A DNA stretch of 64,000 nt from Sphagnum compactum (lineage: Eukaryota; Bryophyta; Sphagnopsida; Sphagnales): contig OZ234499.1 of the NCBI GenBank assembly GCA_965153455.1, positions 12,210,271 through 12,274,270 on the forward strand, in the 5' to 3' direction. The notes under the pieces are model-generated. The model was not told the DNA's origin, made no database searches, and worked only from the letters and a program-made list of their open reading frames with translations. Positions 45,180 to 57,124 of the stretch are shown piece after piece (within the stretch, counting starts at the first letter, position 1; every line of letters begins with the position of its first letter). The position numbers and the translations under genes are program-made.

Positions 45180-47480
45180 TTGTAATGTTGAAAGACATCA
45201 ACATGATGTAAATTATGTGGCTTGCAAAGTTTACTTCAATTAAAAATCAAGAATAGTTTTAACATTGCGCACTCAAGCAAACTCAAAGGAGCTACCAATT
45301 ATGGTGTGCAAAAAATCAAAACTAAATCATGAAAAAAAAAACTTAATGAAAATTGCGTGTCTTGTTAAAAATAGAATGACTCAAACAAGCACAAAGAGTA
45401 ATTGTCAACAAAGTTGAAGATGCAACGGTTTAATTACATGAAACAACTGCATTACAATTCCACAATGAGCAAAAAAATTCAAATAATCATCAATTTTAAT
45501 CATATCTTTGAAGGATAAGATATAGTTGAATAAATTATATTTCATGAAAATGGAAGAAGGAACTTTGATCAAGAGCTTTCTCAAAATTATCAAGGAACTT
45601 TTCGCATGGTGAATGTGGGGGATCCAATGGATGATGCAAAGGTCATGCAAATCATGTTGAATGCACTACCTAGCAATTATGGAAGCGTCATACAAATTTG
45701 TGATAAGTCAAGATGAAGTGCCTTTGTTTGAGAAGATATCAAGGAAACTACTCAAAAATGGTGATGTGAAAATTAAAATGCCAAAATTGTTAATGATGAA
45801 GTGATTTTACTTCAAACAAAAGGAGGAAAATTTAAAGGAGACTAAGATGGATGTATCAATGGGACTCATGGAGGAGGGGGTTGGGGTATTCAAATGGTAA
45901 TTATTTTTTAAGCCAAGCCATTATAATTGGAAATAATATTTTTTGTAACAATCAAGGTAACCTTCTTGGTTAGGCATGTTGTCAAGAAAATCAAGTCCAA
46001 TAGTTCATTAGCAAACTATACCTTGGAGACCCAACAATTGCAACAATTATGGGAATCCAAGTCATGTTGGGGAAAAGAATGTCCTTACCTTCCTTGATAT
46101 TCAAATAGACACAATTAATCACAAAATTGGCACTATATCAATGTCATGCATGAAGGGCAATAAATAGTATGGAAAATTAGGATCAATAGGAGGACAAAAC
46201 TAACTAAAGAAATGTTTGAAATTTTTGTTATGGCAACATGATCAATTGAGGACAAAAATATGAATTATTGGTATGTGGATTTGGGTAATACATACAACTC
46301 ATGTCATAAAATATATTAGGCAATATTAACAAGATGAAGGGGATTGTAGATCATGTGAAAATTAGATTAGCAAGAAGCTGATTTCACGTTGTTTAAAGCA
46401 AAGGCAATGTTTTTATTTCTTAAAAAAAATTAATAAATGGATTTGTTTAACATTTCTTGTAACATCTTGGGTGAAATTAAAATTTTATTTTCAATAGGTG
46501 TTAATAATAATAAGGGATATTTATAGTGTTTGGAGCTCATTATTGCTAGCTAACAAATGCAAAGTTCAGCCATGTCCAAGGTTATTGTGATTGGAAGGAG
46601 AAATGGAACCAATGGACTTTATAAACTAGAAGCAAGCAATAGAAGATTAGTATTGAGTTACTATTGAGAAAAACAATGCCAAAAAATGAAATGTGGCATG
46701 TAGGAAACTAGGGCACACAATTTACCAAAGAATACATGTAATTTCAGAGTTTAATATTCTCCAAGGATTCCATACATTCCATTGATAGCTAGATTTTATG
46801 ATGATGATGGCATACATCTCATTGTGACCCATACCACAAGGTAATGTTCACCAAACAATTCATAAAAAAAAATTGTTGCATTTTAATTTGTGTTGACTAT
46901 CCACACATCCCTCACTTGATGGCTTTCGATTTTTTTTACATAAACACAACCAAGTTTTTCATAAGGACTTGGTTTTTTTCTTGAAGATCAAAGAAGAAGC
47001 TCTTGAGAAATTCAAAGCTTTCAAACAACAAATTAAAAATGTAAAAGATAACAAAATCAAGTTTTTAAATGTTGATTGTGGAAGGGGGTACAAGTTGTGA
47101 AATGAGTTCAAATCATTTTGTGATTAACAATGTATCAATATGTAGTTTATAACAATAACACACCAAACTATCATATTATAACTAACATAAAAAACAGGAC
47201 CATACTTGGATAAACATGGTATTTGAGAGTTTGTGCATTTTACATTAACTAAAATTGTCACAATGTGACATTTTGTCAACTATACAATCTAATGCACACA
47301 CTCCATTATGCTTTTGGTCAAAAAGATTAGCAAACCAAGCTAAAGATATCACTAGAAAAATAAGTGGTCAATAAAAGCTTGGAATTTTGAACGTAGTGTT
47401 ACATCTTATGAATTGTTTGGTGAACATGTGTATTGGGAGAGTTTTCATATATCTTGCTTTTACATACCTTATATGATGTG
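45180..47480 (+). mobile_element. decayed Ty1/Copia retrotransposon remnant (gag to integrase start)
   Basis: In plus orientation, broken by frameshifts and stops, I can read a gag segment (VMQIMLNALPSNYGSVIQ, about 45640-45705), a protease-like phrase WYVDLGNTYNSCH (about 46271-46309; the family has WxxDSGASxH) and a GAG-pre-integrase phrase, WHV then KLGHTIYQRIH after a frameshift (about 46695-46740). This is Copia order. Reverse transcriptase and LTRs could not be identified, so the limits are approximate. Confidence 0.55.
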
Positions 47481-50400
47481 AGATTATTTTTTAATTATTT
47501 TGACACTACTATGTCATATTTTTTGAGTTCACATGTAAATTTTGTATATGTAACAAAATCAATGTCATCATTTCAAAAGTTCACTATGAGAACATTTTTT
47601 CTGAGAATTCATCCATATCTTATATTAGGATTATCATTAAAGTCCATTGCAACATGGATAATTGAAATTTGACAATGTTAATGTTGAATAAAAGTTTGCA
47701 CTTTAAAGTTCATTTATAATCTAAATAAATTGCAACTATGGCAATTGAAATTGCCCACCTAATTAGATGTTTTCACCCACTTGACTATGCAAGGAACATG
47801 ATTGCACAAAGTGAGTTGCCAACCTATTTATGAACAAAGGTGATCAATATAGTAGTGTATTTAATAAATTAAAACCCATTGAAAGCTAATAGAAGACTAT
47901 CATCAAATTATAACTCCACAAGAGCCCCTCCAAAACTAAGACATCTCAAGGCCTTTGGGTGAATGGTCTATGTTTATGTTCTAAGGAATAATTAAGGTAA
48001 ACTTGAATCAATGAAGGAATGATCACTATAGGATGCATTTTTATAAAATATGATGACATTTTGAAAACATGTAAAAATTTTGCTCCAATCTTTAAACTAG
48101 GAAAATAGTTGTCACTAACAATGTCATTTATGATGAAAATGTAATGTGAGATATAAAGTCTTCGACAAAAACAAGTAATGAATGCAACAAGTAAAATTTT
48201 ATCAACATTGGAATAAGTTGATCATAAATCCAATTGTTGATATGTAAATTCCTTGTGCTAAATGTTCATTTTTCATTTAATTAAGTAGGAGTTTTCTATA
48301 ACTATAATGTGACTAACAAAAAACATACGTACAATGTCATCATTAACTTAACCACATCATATAATTAGATTTGTTCACTTCCCTTCACTCTTGTTGGTTT
48401 GGCATTTGTTTACTTTTGTTGTCCATATATGGATGTCCATATTTAAAAAATTGAATAGGCATATCTTACAATTACATTTCCACTTATAAGAAACATACAC
48501 ACATTGTCACATGTTTCATTAGAATCTAACACAAATAATACAACATAACCATACAGTGATTAAACTGCAAGTTTTAAATTTGACATACACAATTATTTGA
48601 ATTCAAAATAAGGTGTTACAAAAGAAATTAAAATCATTGGTTTTGAATGTCCTCACATGTAAATGTAAATTTACTTCACCTTTGTTGTTTTAATATAAGA
48701 GCTATTGAACTTGAATGCCTTGGGATGTGCACCATCAAAGTTCATAATCAATACTTCATTCTAATTGTATAAGAATTAACAACCTAACAATATAATGTTT
48801 TTACTTACAAGAATAATGGATGATACTGTAAATGCACAAAATAACATGGGTGTTGAACAAATATTTTTGTTCATTATGCCCGCAAACTATAATAAGTTTT
48901 ATAATTTCACAATCATCAAGAATAAGACAATTTGGTGGTTTCAATCAATTAAAAATAATTAAATTTCTTTGCTAAAACAAAAAATGAATAAATAAAAATA
49001 ACATGTCTTCCCTCCACATTATTTAAATTATAATGAAATCATGCTTTAAAAATTTGAACAATTCACTATTTGAATTAAGAGTTGAAAATGCAAAAAAATG
49101 TTATGTAACATGTTTTCTAATTATTTTTTAAAAAGTCAACAAGTTTAAAATTAAGGAAAATAATTGTCTTTTGTTCATCTTTTAGAAAATTTTCACATTA
49201 GACACACATACATGATAGCCATAGATGTAAGTGCCACGATTTACTAAAAGCTACAACCATGTGTCACATACCTTTGCATCTCATGCACAAATTTCAAAAT
49301 TGCATGGATAGTTGAAACTTAATTAAAACCTAATTGCATTAATTAGATATTGAATCATAGTTGGATATTAGTTGCATTGTAGTTACTTGTGTAACATGTT
49401 TCATGCAACTTACAAATAAAGTGAAATGACATCAACCAATATTGTATAGTGCTCAAGCACATATTTTAATTGTGAAGGGGTAACGCTTACAATATTTCAT
49501 GATTACAATGAAACTTGTTGAATTTTTGTCATGATATTTTATATATAAATGCACCATATTTCTTTGAATAAAATATAATTAATTGAACACCAAGTGCAAA
49601 GGATATCTAGTTGCATGGTAGTCTAGTATTTATGAACACACTTTTTCATATTGTATTCTTACCACTATTGAACAACAACAATTGCTAGAAAAATTGAGGT
49701 TCCTTATTTGGTACTTAATGTCTGTAGATGATTTGTTTTATTCACAAGAGAAAATGATCTTGTAGCTTCTAAAGGTTATGCTAAGTGTCAATTATAATAT
49801 TGAAAATAGACAAGTTTTATGACATACGCACAAAGGTTGCACAAACGGTCATTTCCACCATTGGCCAATTTAAGAATCAAGTTGGGAGTTGTTAACAAAT
49901 TCAATTATTATTTTTGGTTAACAAAAAATGGGAATGTGGCTTGTTCCATTCATGATTGTTCACGATTTGATTATCCATTTTGTTGGATGTCCAATTGTCA
50001 TGTATAGACCTCTAGTGATGAAATCATCAATATTGTTATTTTCCTAGTTGTGGTACTAGCAATTTTGTCTCATAACATTGTTGTAAAAAGCTATAAATTT
50101 TAATTGTAAGTTCAAGTTGGTGACTTCATCGCTAAAATAAGAAAATGAATAACAATGGGAACGGTGATTTCATTGTTGAAATAAGAAAACATGATATAAA
50201 GACATGCACATTGAATTGCTTTTCAATATTGCCTGACTTAGACTATAAAATGCATGATAACAACATTTTCTATCAAGTAAATTGTTTAGGGTTTAGTTAT
50301 TTAGGCTTTGTTTTAGTATCACATTTCTTATTTTGATTTCACATTATTCTTATATAGTTGATCATCATTGTCGTGTGAAATAACACAAATATTAAATGTG

Positions 50401-51260
50401 AATATAATTGTTTTCCAAACAAAACATAGTGACAATAACCTTTGAGTTGTCATGACAGGTAATTACATCAAATACATTAAAAGTTATAATTACATTTTCA
50501 TTTGTTTGCATGCCTGCCAATTAGACTTTCTTTGTTTGGTTGATATCATTATTATGTTTTATTCAAATATCCCTTCAAACTTGGGCATGATTCAATCCCC
50601 TTCCCAATTTTGAAGGGAAGAAAGAAACAAATAATTACAGGTTAAGAGGTGCATAACCATGACCATAGCCAAAACAACCACACCCATGGCTTATCTTGAT
50701 AAACTAGAATGACTTTGTTCCATGTCTCCTAAGTTAATAGTGAAAAACATTTGGTGGTTTCAAGACACAAAAATATTCATCGAGAAACTTAACCAACAGA
50801 TGTGTGAATAAGTAATACATTTTCCTTAAACTCTCACCAAATTAAACAAGGTTTTAGGAACGAAATAACATGCTCTTGACATGAGCCCTCCAAAATGATC
50901 AAAGACTTAAACTTAACCCCCCACCATAGTTAAATATTGTTGACTAGAACGAAGATATTAACATATTACCTAATGTTTATTGAAGAAAATGGGCGTCTTT
51001 GTTTATGTCAAGGATAAAAAACGTTGTCCTTATGGAGATAAGGCTAGGAGATCAAACTTATACAAGGGCTATGGTAGTAAGTAAGGTTGCTAATGACAAT
51101 GGACAAGGGCAATATGTTTAACCATTATCGTGGGGAAAGATAACAAGCATTTTTTTTTAATTTTTAATTTTTTTATTACGGGGCTCAATTTTTTTTTTTT
51201 TGCGCTTTCACCCTCTTATATTGACAAAGTCCCAATTGGATTGTAGCCTCCAATGCATTT
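47481..51260. other. gene-free, strongly AT-rich spacer
   Basis: No gene, RNA gene or structured repeat supported. Short open frames (49819-50007, 50145-50336) show no domain. This is one of the most AT-rich parts of the window. Confidence 0.55.
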
Positions 51261-51263
51261 AGA

Positions 51264-51325
51264 GATCACACATCTATCCATCCATCCATCCATCCATTCA
51301 TTCACTTATCCATCCATTCACTCTT
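51264..51325. repeat. (CATC)n microsatellite
   Basis: CATCTATCCATCCATCCATC with later CATTCA and CACTC interruptions. Confidence 0.8.
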
Positions 51326-51360
51326 GGTTGATCATAATTCACTCAAATGTCAATGTGATT

Positions 51361-51830
51361 GTGAACATTGGATGGATAATACTACAAAGGAGATGTGTGG
51401 GAATAGTTTTCTGTTGTGTTTCAGTTCCCTAGTTAACCATGATGTTTAGCTCAGCTGCTCTATTTTTTTTTGTTACCTACTTATTACATACCAACCCTCC
51501 AATTTCAGGTTGTTAGTAGGTAGGTAATTTAAATAAATTTATTAAATTAAAATTAAAAAAAATTAATTAAAAAAAATTTAATTTTTTTAAAAAAAAAAGA
51601 AGAAAAAAAAACCAGCCCTAAACCTATGTACAAAACATTTACTTTAGTAGTTACTCTATTTTCCTACCCTATCTACTCTATACATGACTTACACTTCTTA
51701 CAGAATGGGGTTTACCCAGGTGAAACCAGACAAGTTTAACTCAGTTGAGTTTCATCCAGAACTGGAGTGAGTCATCATTACTTTTCATCCGGTGGATGAT
51801 ACTGGCTTCCGTTCTTGTGGCCGCACACGT
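51361..51830 (+). mobile_element. MITE-like element, family A copy 3, upstream of the DMS3-like gene
   Basis: Shares with copies 1 and 2 the order TTTTCTGTTG, TTTCAGTTCCCTAG, TTAACCATG, GGTTGTTAGTAGGTAGGTA, AAACCAGCCCT, GTGAAACCAGA, CAGTTGAG(T/G)TTCATCC and CATCCGGTGGATG. One hairpin arm has diverged, and about 85 bases of A/T low complexity are inserted at 51524-51610. The terminal repeats are worn. The element ends about 400 bp before the inferred leader of the DMS3-like gene. Confidence 0.65.
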
Positions 51831-52243
51831 GTAGTAAAGTCCCCAACACTTTTTGACGGAGACAAGAAAGGTGTAGCAAGAATAACAGCCATCCCACAAA
51901 TTTCCAACGGATGAAGTCTCTCTTTATCATCCGCCTTTTCAGATCTTGTCAATCTTTTTAAGTCCCCCCGCCTACCTTTTTTTTGCTTTTTATATATATA
52001 TATATTTTAAAATATATTTTAAAAATATTTTTTTTGAACTAATAAAGAGCTTTTACCTTTTTGCAGAGCTTTATCATCCATGTGCGGACACAGACCTTTT
52101 TGCAAAGAATGAATTTAAGATCTTTCATCCATGTATGGATGGATGGATATACACCCACCCCTGGTCTTTCTTTCTGCAGCCAGAGCTCTTTTTTTATTAT
52201 CATCCATGTCTTTCATCCGCGCACAACCGCCAACGCTCACAGA

Positions 52244-52275
<32 letters not shown>

Positions 52276-52301
52276 AGAGTACAGTGTTGGTGTTGTTGCT
52301 C

Positions 52302-52335
<34 letters not shown>

Positions 52336-52479
52336 ATAGAGAGGAAGAAGACACTCAAGAGACGAAGAAAGATCACGAGACGAGGCTGCACTCCGTCCTC
52401 CATTTCGTCTGCAATTGGATCGATCTGCCAAGAGGGAAGAAAGCTGTGCTGCTTGAATCTCGAAGACAGAAAGAAAGAA
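51831..52479 (+). promoter_or_regulatory. upstream region and leader of the DMS3-like gene
   Basis: TTTTTATATATATATATATT (51989-52008) is the most TATA-like segment. The leader has (GA)n at about 52244-52269, (GT)n at 52302-52320 and a second GA run at 52322-52345, then purine-rich sequence up to the ATG at 52480. A plus-strand open frame through this part (51946-52488) is low complexity and not credible. Confidence 0.5.
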
Positions 52480-52534
52480 ATGAGGTAACGAGGCTTTTTG
52501 ATTCGCTGTCATGGAATATCTGTATCATAAAAGG

Positions 52535-52574
<40 letters not shown>

Positions 52575-55500
52575 TGATTCATTCCTTCCCCTTGTCACGG
52601 GAATTTTTTTAAATCTTTATATAGCTCCAAGAATAGACTGAAAAAGTTCGCAAGTAAGTAAGAGAGGAATTGTGCAACAACAACAACAACAACAACAACA
52701 ACACATGGAGTTTTGCAACATTCCTTTCCCAGGGAGCCAGCCTCAAAGTGTGACAATTTATGCCGTCTAGTACTCGTGTGGAACCAATGTCAAAGGAGAA
52801 GTTGGGGTGATTTTTCCCTGGTTGCAAAAGTACCTATTGGTGGAAACAAATTTCCTCTTTGACATTGGTTCTGTAAGAGGGGTTTTGTAACAGGGATAAC
52901 TGAGAGCTTTTGCACATTGCACACAGGGGGGGGGGGGGGGGGGGGGGAGTTGTATGAAAACTCCTTTGTGATATAAGTAGATAGAATCTAGTATGTACCT
53001 ATGTATGCATTTGGGGGGATTCAATGCACATTGGAGGGTTTGTTTCTCAATCTCAAAACTCTTCCCTGGAACTCTTGTTCCCCCGCCGCCTTTCAGATTC
53101 CCAATAGCAAAGAGAGATTCTTGTTCTCAATTGTGGAGATGAAGAGAGTGCTGTTATGTACATCGTTACAATCATGTCCATTTTTTATTGTTTTATGTTC
53201 ATTTCTTGGCATTAAAAAAAAAAAAAAAACAGGAGTGGAGCAGTGCCCAAGTCAAATCGTTGGAGCTCAACAATCGGTGAGATGGTATTGCATCCAGAAT
53301 TTGGTATAATCTGGGAGGAGAAGCATAAAGGTGTTGCTGAATGTCAGGTGTGTGTGTGTATGTGTGTGTGTGTCTTTCTCTCTCCAGTAATGGCTCAAAT
53401 TGATCCTTTTTTCTCAAAATGTTTGTGAAGCTTTTTTGCTGGATGTATCGTCCAGCTGAAAAACTATGTTGTAGAAAGTTGTGAATCCTTTGGCAAATTC
53501 TTTGGAATTTAGAAACTGAATTGGCAGTGAGCCACCATGAATTTGTGATTGCTTGCTTGTAGCATCCTGGCGAGTGTGATGATCCAATGGAAGAGGAGCT
53601 TCACCTGTCATCAAATGAATGCTCTACTGAGGTGAGAGTGTACATCAACTCCATGCAGCATACTATTGTGGAGTCGAAAAATGTAACAAGAATGGGGCTC
53701 TTTTAACCCTCATTGCACAAAAGTGTTGTTAGGAGTTGCAAAAGGCTAACTTCCTTCATTAATTATTTGCAAGAGATTTCTTCCATTGGCAACACTTGTA
53801 TCCCATCTGGGGGTGGGGGGGATCAGGTGCTGCAAGCTGTTCCCACATTAGCTCAGCTGGAGCCCATGTCCTCTCCAGTCTCTCCAGAGTGCGAATCAGA
53901 GCAAACAGTATGTGGAAAGAACCAACAGCAACACTTGGGTTCGGCTCAATACAGTGGAGAGGCAAAAATATCAGCTGTCCGTGAAGAATATGGGCGGAAG
54001 TTGAAGCATTTCATAGATCGCAACCAGGTACATTAGTTCTGTACTCTATCCATCTACAATTTCATGTATCTGCACACAATTGAGTCTGGAAACTGTGTCA
54101 GATGTTGCACTTCTTCAATCATGCATGCTTGGGGGGTTGTGATCTGTGATGCAGAAGCTCCAAAGGAAGTTATTGGATCAGGGCCGTAGAGTGAAGAGAA
54201 CAGAGGAGGAACTTGCCATACTGAAGAAAACAAAGAAAGAGGTAGAGGAGACGGTCACACTATGGACAGGTCAACACCACCAACTTCTTCCTCAAAGTGC
54301 AGAGTGACATATTGAGAATCCAATCTTACAACTTAATCTGAGAAGTGGGATTTTGCAGTAAAGAAAATGAAAAGATGCTCCAGTAACAAGAGATGCTCAG
54401 ACTACAAAAGTTGAGGGTATTGTAGGACTGTCATAAGACAATGAGCTAGACTGCATATGTATTGAATTTTCAGTGTGTTTTGGCTGGAGTTTGCAGAGGA
54501 GCTGGAGCAATTCAAGAATTTGGCTCATGGTTTAGGCAAACCTCCGAATGGAACTTCCAGACATGGAAATAAAGATACGGATACCTCATACACAACCTCT
54601 GATGTGATTGAACTGCTGAGAAAGCAGGGAAATCCACCAGGAAGTCATGCAGTCAGCATCCTCTTGGAAGCTATTATGAGTGACAGAGAAGTTTTCTCTG
54701 CTGGTGGGGCTGGCGGTGATGTCATAGGCATTGTGGCATTGTTGGCATCTGTTGATGATGATTTTCTGAATTGGTAAGTGTTTTACTTTGGATATGTCAT
54801 TCCTGCAATCCAGATTCACTGCAGCACTAGAGGGCTACTAAAACTCCAAACTTATTGATTGTCTGACCAGAACATGTCTAACGCTTCTGTCTCGATCTCC
54901 AGTGCACTGGCAGATTTTCTGGGGATCGAGAAGATGCTGATGATAGTGTGCAGAACTGAGGCAGGGTTGAGGTACCTGAACTCACAAACATTTGATGAGG
55001 AAGGAAAACTTGATGAAGAGATGGGGTTGCATGCCTTTGCCCGCAGAAGGAAGTCAAATATCACTGGCAGGTTTCGGGTTCTGGTTTTGAATGAAGCCAG
55101 GTGAAAAAAGACCCATTTGGGAAATTTGATTATTTCCTTCACAATGTTTTTGCTGGTGCCCTACTCTCATTACCCTAATGCATGCAGGTATCTTTGTGTC
55201 ACAGTTTCTATGTACAACCAGAAGGGCTGCCAGCTGTAGACATGAGTCATCCCCAGAAGATATTGAATATCCCACAGCCTGGGCCATCCAAGGGGCCCTG
55301 CCCAGAGGGATTCCTGGGGTATGCAGTGAATTTGCTTCATCTCAACCCACAGCAGCTTGAGTGTTATGCAACTCCTTCAGAACATGGTCTCCGTGAGTCT
55401 CTCTTCTTCCAGCTCTTCTCCTTTCTGCAAGTCTATGACACAAAGGAGAATATGATTCAGGCACAACAATACCTTGCTGCTGGGGCTGTCTCCCTTGATG

Positions 55501-56065
55501 GCAGCCTTCTTCACAGCAACGGTTCCCTGGAATACGTCTGCGGGTAGATAAACCCATCTTTTCTTTCTAGCCTCTGCACATGTTCTGAATGAAGCTTTGA
55601 TTCACTTCTGCATCCACCTTCTTTGAACCTCTATTTGAGTTGTTCTCAGTGAATATTAATGCCACAATACTTTGGGCACTTCTGCAAACCTGCACATCTT
55701 GGGCCCAAAGTGTTCTAATTTTTTGTGGTTGCAGAATGCAACCAGAACTCAAGTTTCCACTGGTACCAAGTGAGCGGAGAATATCACAACAAAACTCATT
55801 GATGGTGTCAACAACCGACTTCCATCAAGAACCAAAGTTCTTAGTGGAAATGATGCACCGAGAGCTGTCAGAGAAAATCCAGGGCCTACATGAGGAGACT
55901 GGGTACACAACTCTTTCAACACATATTGTCAAGGTAGAGACAAAGCTGCTCCGGACAAGGAAGAGAATTGCAGCACTTGTGAGTGAGATTGCAAGGGAGG
56001 AGGAAAAGAAAAATGAGATACTTACAAGAGTGAAGGAGCTACAGGTGGAAGACAACAGTGTGTAA
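52480..56065 (+). CDS. DMS3: DMS3-like SMC-hinge protein (RNA-directed DNA methylation)
   Basis: DMS3 works with DRD1 and RDM1 in the DDR complex that recruits RNA polymerase V to chromatin. Nine exons: 52480-52484, 53233-53347, 53563-53631, 53827-54027, 54155-54269, 54497-54773, 54903-55100, 55205-55543 and 55735-56065. All have GT-AG borders and matching phases, giving about 549 residues (Arabidopsis DMS3 is 420). Family signatures: EFGIIWEEKHKGVAECQ at the N terminus, a coiled coil about 108-180, then the hinge with GGDVIGIVALLASVDDDFLN, FLGIEKMLMIVCR, GPCPEGFLGYAVNLLHL, HGLRESLFFQLFSFLQVYDT and AAGAVSLDGSLL. The C-terminal ~75 residues form a second, Arg/Lys/Glu-rich coiled coil, longer than I would expect. 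A five-base coding first exon is small but its phase fits. GMI1/SMCHD1-type hinge proteins are the alternative; no ATPase domain is present. Confidence 0.85.
52485..53232 (+). other. intron 1 of the DMS3-like gene, simple-sequence rich
   Basis: Holds (CT)n at 52537-52571, (CAA)n at 52675-52702, a G run of about 22 at 52926-52947 and an A run of about 17 (53213-53229) directly before the CAG acceptor. A perfect 15-bp inverted repeat (GAACCAATGTCAAAG at 52781-52795, CTTTGACATTGGTTC at 52857-52871) can form a hairpin with a loop of about 60 bases. Confidence 0.75.
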
Positions 56066-56875
56066 TTGAGCCTTCCTCCCCAAAGATTTTTTTTGTCGTT
56101 TCTGGAGTTAATTTTTTCCAGACTTGATGCTAGTGAGAGTCCTGATCAATGAGTCAAATGAATAGTGCAGAAGGCATTTTTACTTGACATGAAACCAATG
56201 TTATTGATCTTGGGATGCCATGATTTTTGTGCTAAAGTTACAACAAAGTTGAAGATTCCTCTTTGAAAAATCTGTGCATACATAAAATTGTAGAACTGCT
56301 CAACCACATCAAGTCACGATCCACTGGAAAAAAATCAAGTTCAATCAGGTGTGTCTATGAGATCTCAAACCCTCGTGCTATGAGAAATGCTACTTCTTTC
56401 GTGTGTCTCTTTTCTGATGTTGTCAACTTAGCGAGCTTCTTTATGATCAAGGTTCTAACAAAACTAACAAATTTCACAATCTCCTATTGTCATCCCCTCC
56501 AATGCTATTACCCATTCACCCACTTAGTTTGGCAAGAGTGTACCAACTTTCTTAAATGGCAATTGTTACTACTTCATGTGTTCTCTTTGCTACAAACCAA
56601 AAAACTCGGTACATGAACTGCTTGCACCAAACATTAACCTATTAGTGCTATTTTGTGTGTTTTGTTGGATTAAATCAAAGATTTGTTAGACAGGCTTCCA
56701 CCCATACATGACAAATCCGACTATATGTCAATGTAACCATGATGTTGCAATGATACTGAACAGGGATGCAATGTTATTCAATGATGATTATTACTGAATG
56801 TTTGCTTGATGCAATCATGGCTAAGGTAGATGTACCTGTGGCTATACAACCTACTTTTTGTCTTACACCTTATGT
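56066..56875 (+). other. 3' flank of the DMS3-like gene
   Basis: Includes the 3' UTR. No clear polyadenylation signal was identified. A 117-codon frame at 56263-56616 has no domain. Confidence 0.45.
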
Positions 56876-57124
56876 GGTGTTTCAAAAACCCAGATGAAAG
56901 GAAATGGTATTTGGAATGAAATTATGTGTAGGAATAAGGGCCTACTCAAAGGCGGAGCTAAGGGCTTTACCAAGTGTAATAAATTATGTCAATATTTTTC
57001 CCTCGATACCCACCAAGTCTCGCCTGGAAAAAAACAGAAGAAACTAGAGCATTTTAAAAGGATGAAATGCCCACTGGAGCAAGCATTCGATTTTTCCAGT
57101 AGGCATTCCAATTTTTGAAACACC
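56876..57124. mobile_element. MITE-like element with perfect 13-bp TIRs
   Basis: GGTGTTTCAAAAA (56876-56888) and its exact reverse complement (57112-57124) bound 249 bp. Beyond the 13 bp the arms continue to pair partly (GGAATG inside both). A short open frame across the interior (56858-57118) ends inside the right repeat and is incidental. No target duplication was resolved. Confidence 0.65.

Noticed and set aside
51946-52488. 180-codon plus-strand frame before the DMS3-like gene
   Set aside because: It consists of TA, GA and GT microsatellite translation (Arg/Glu and Val/Cys runs) and overlaps the leader of the spliced gene.
56858-57118. 86-codon plus-strand frame
   Set aside because: It spans and ends within the inverted repeats of a MITE-like element.
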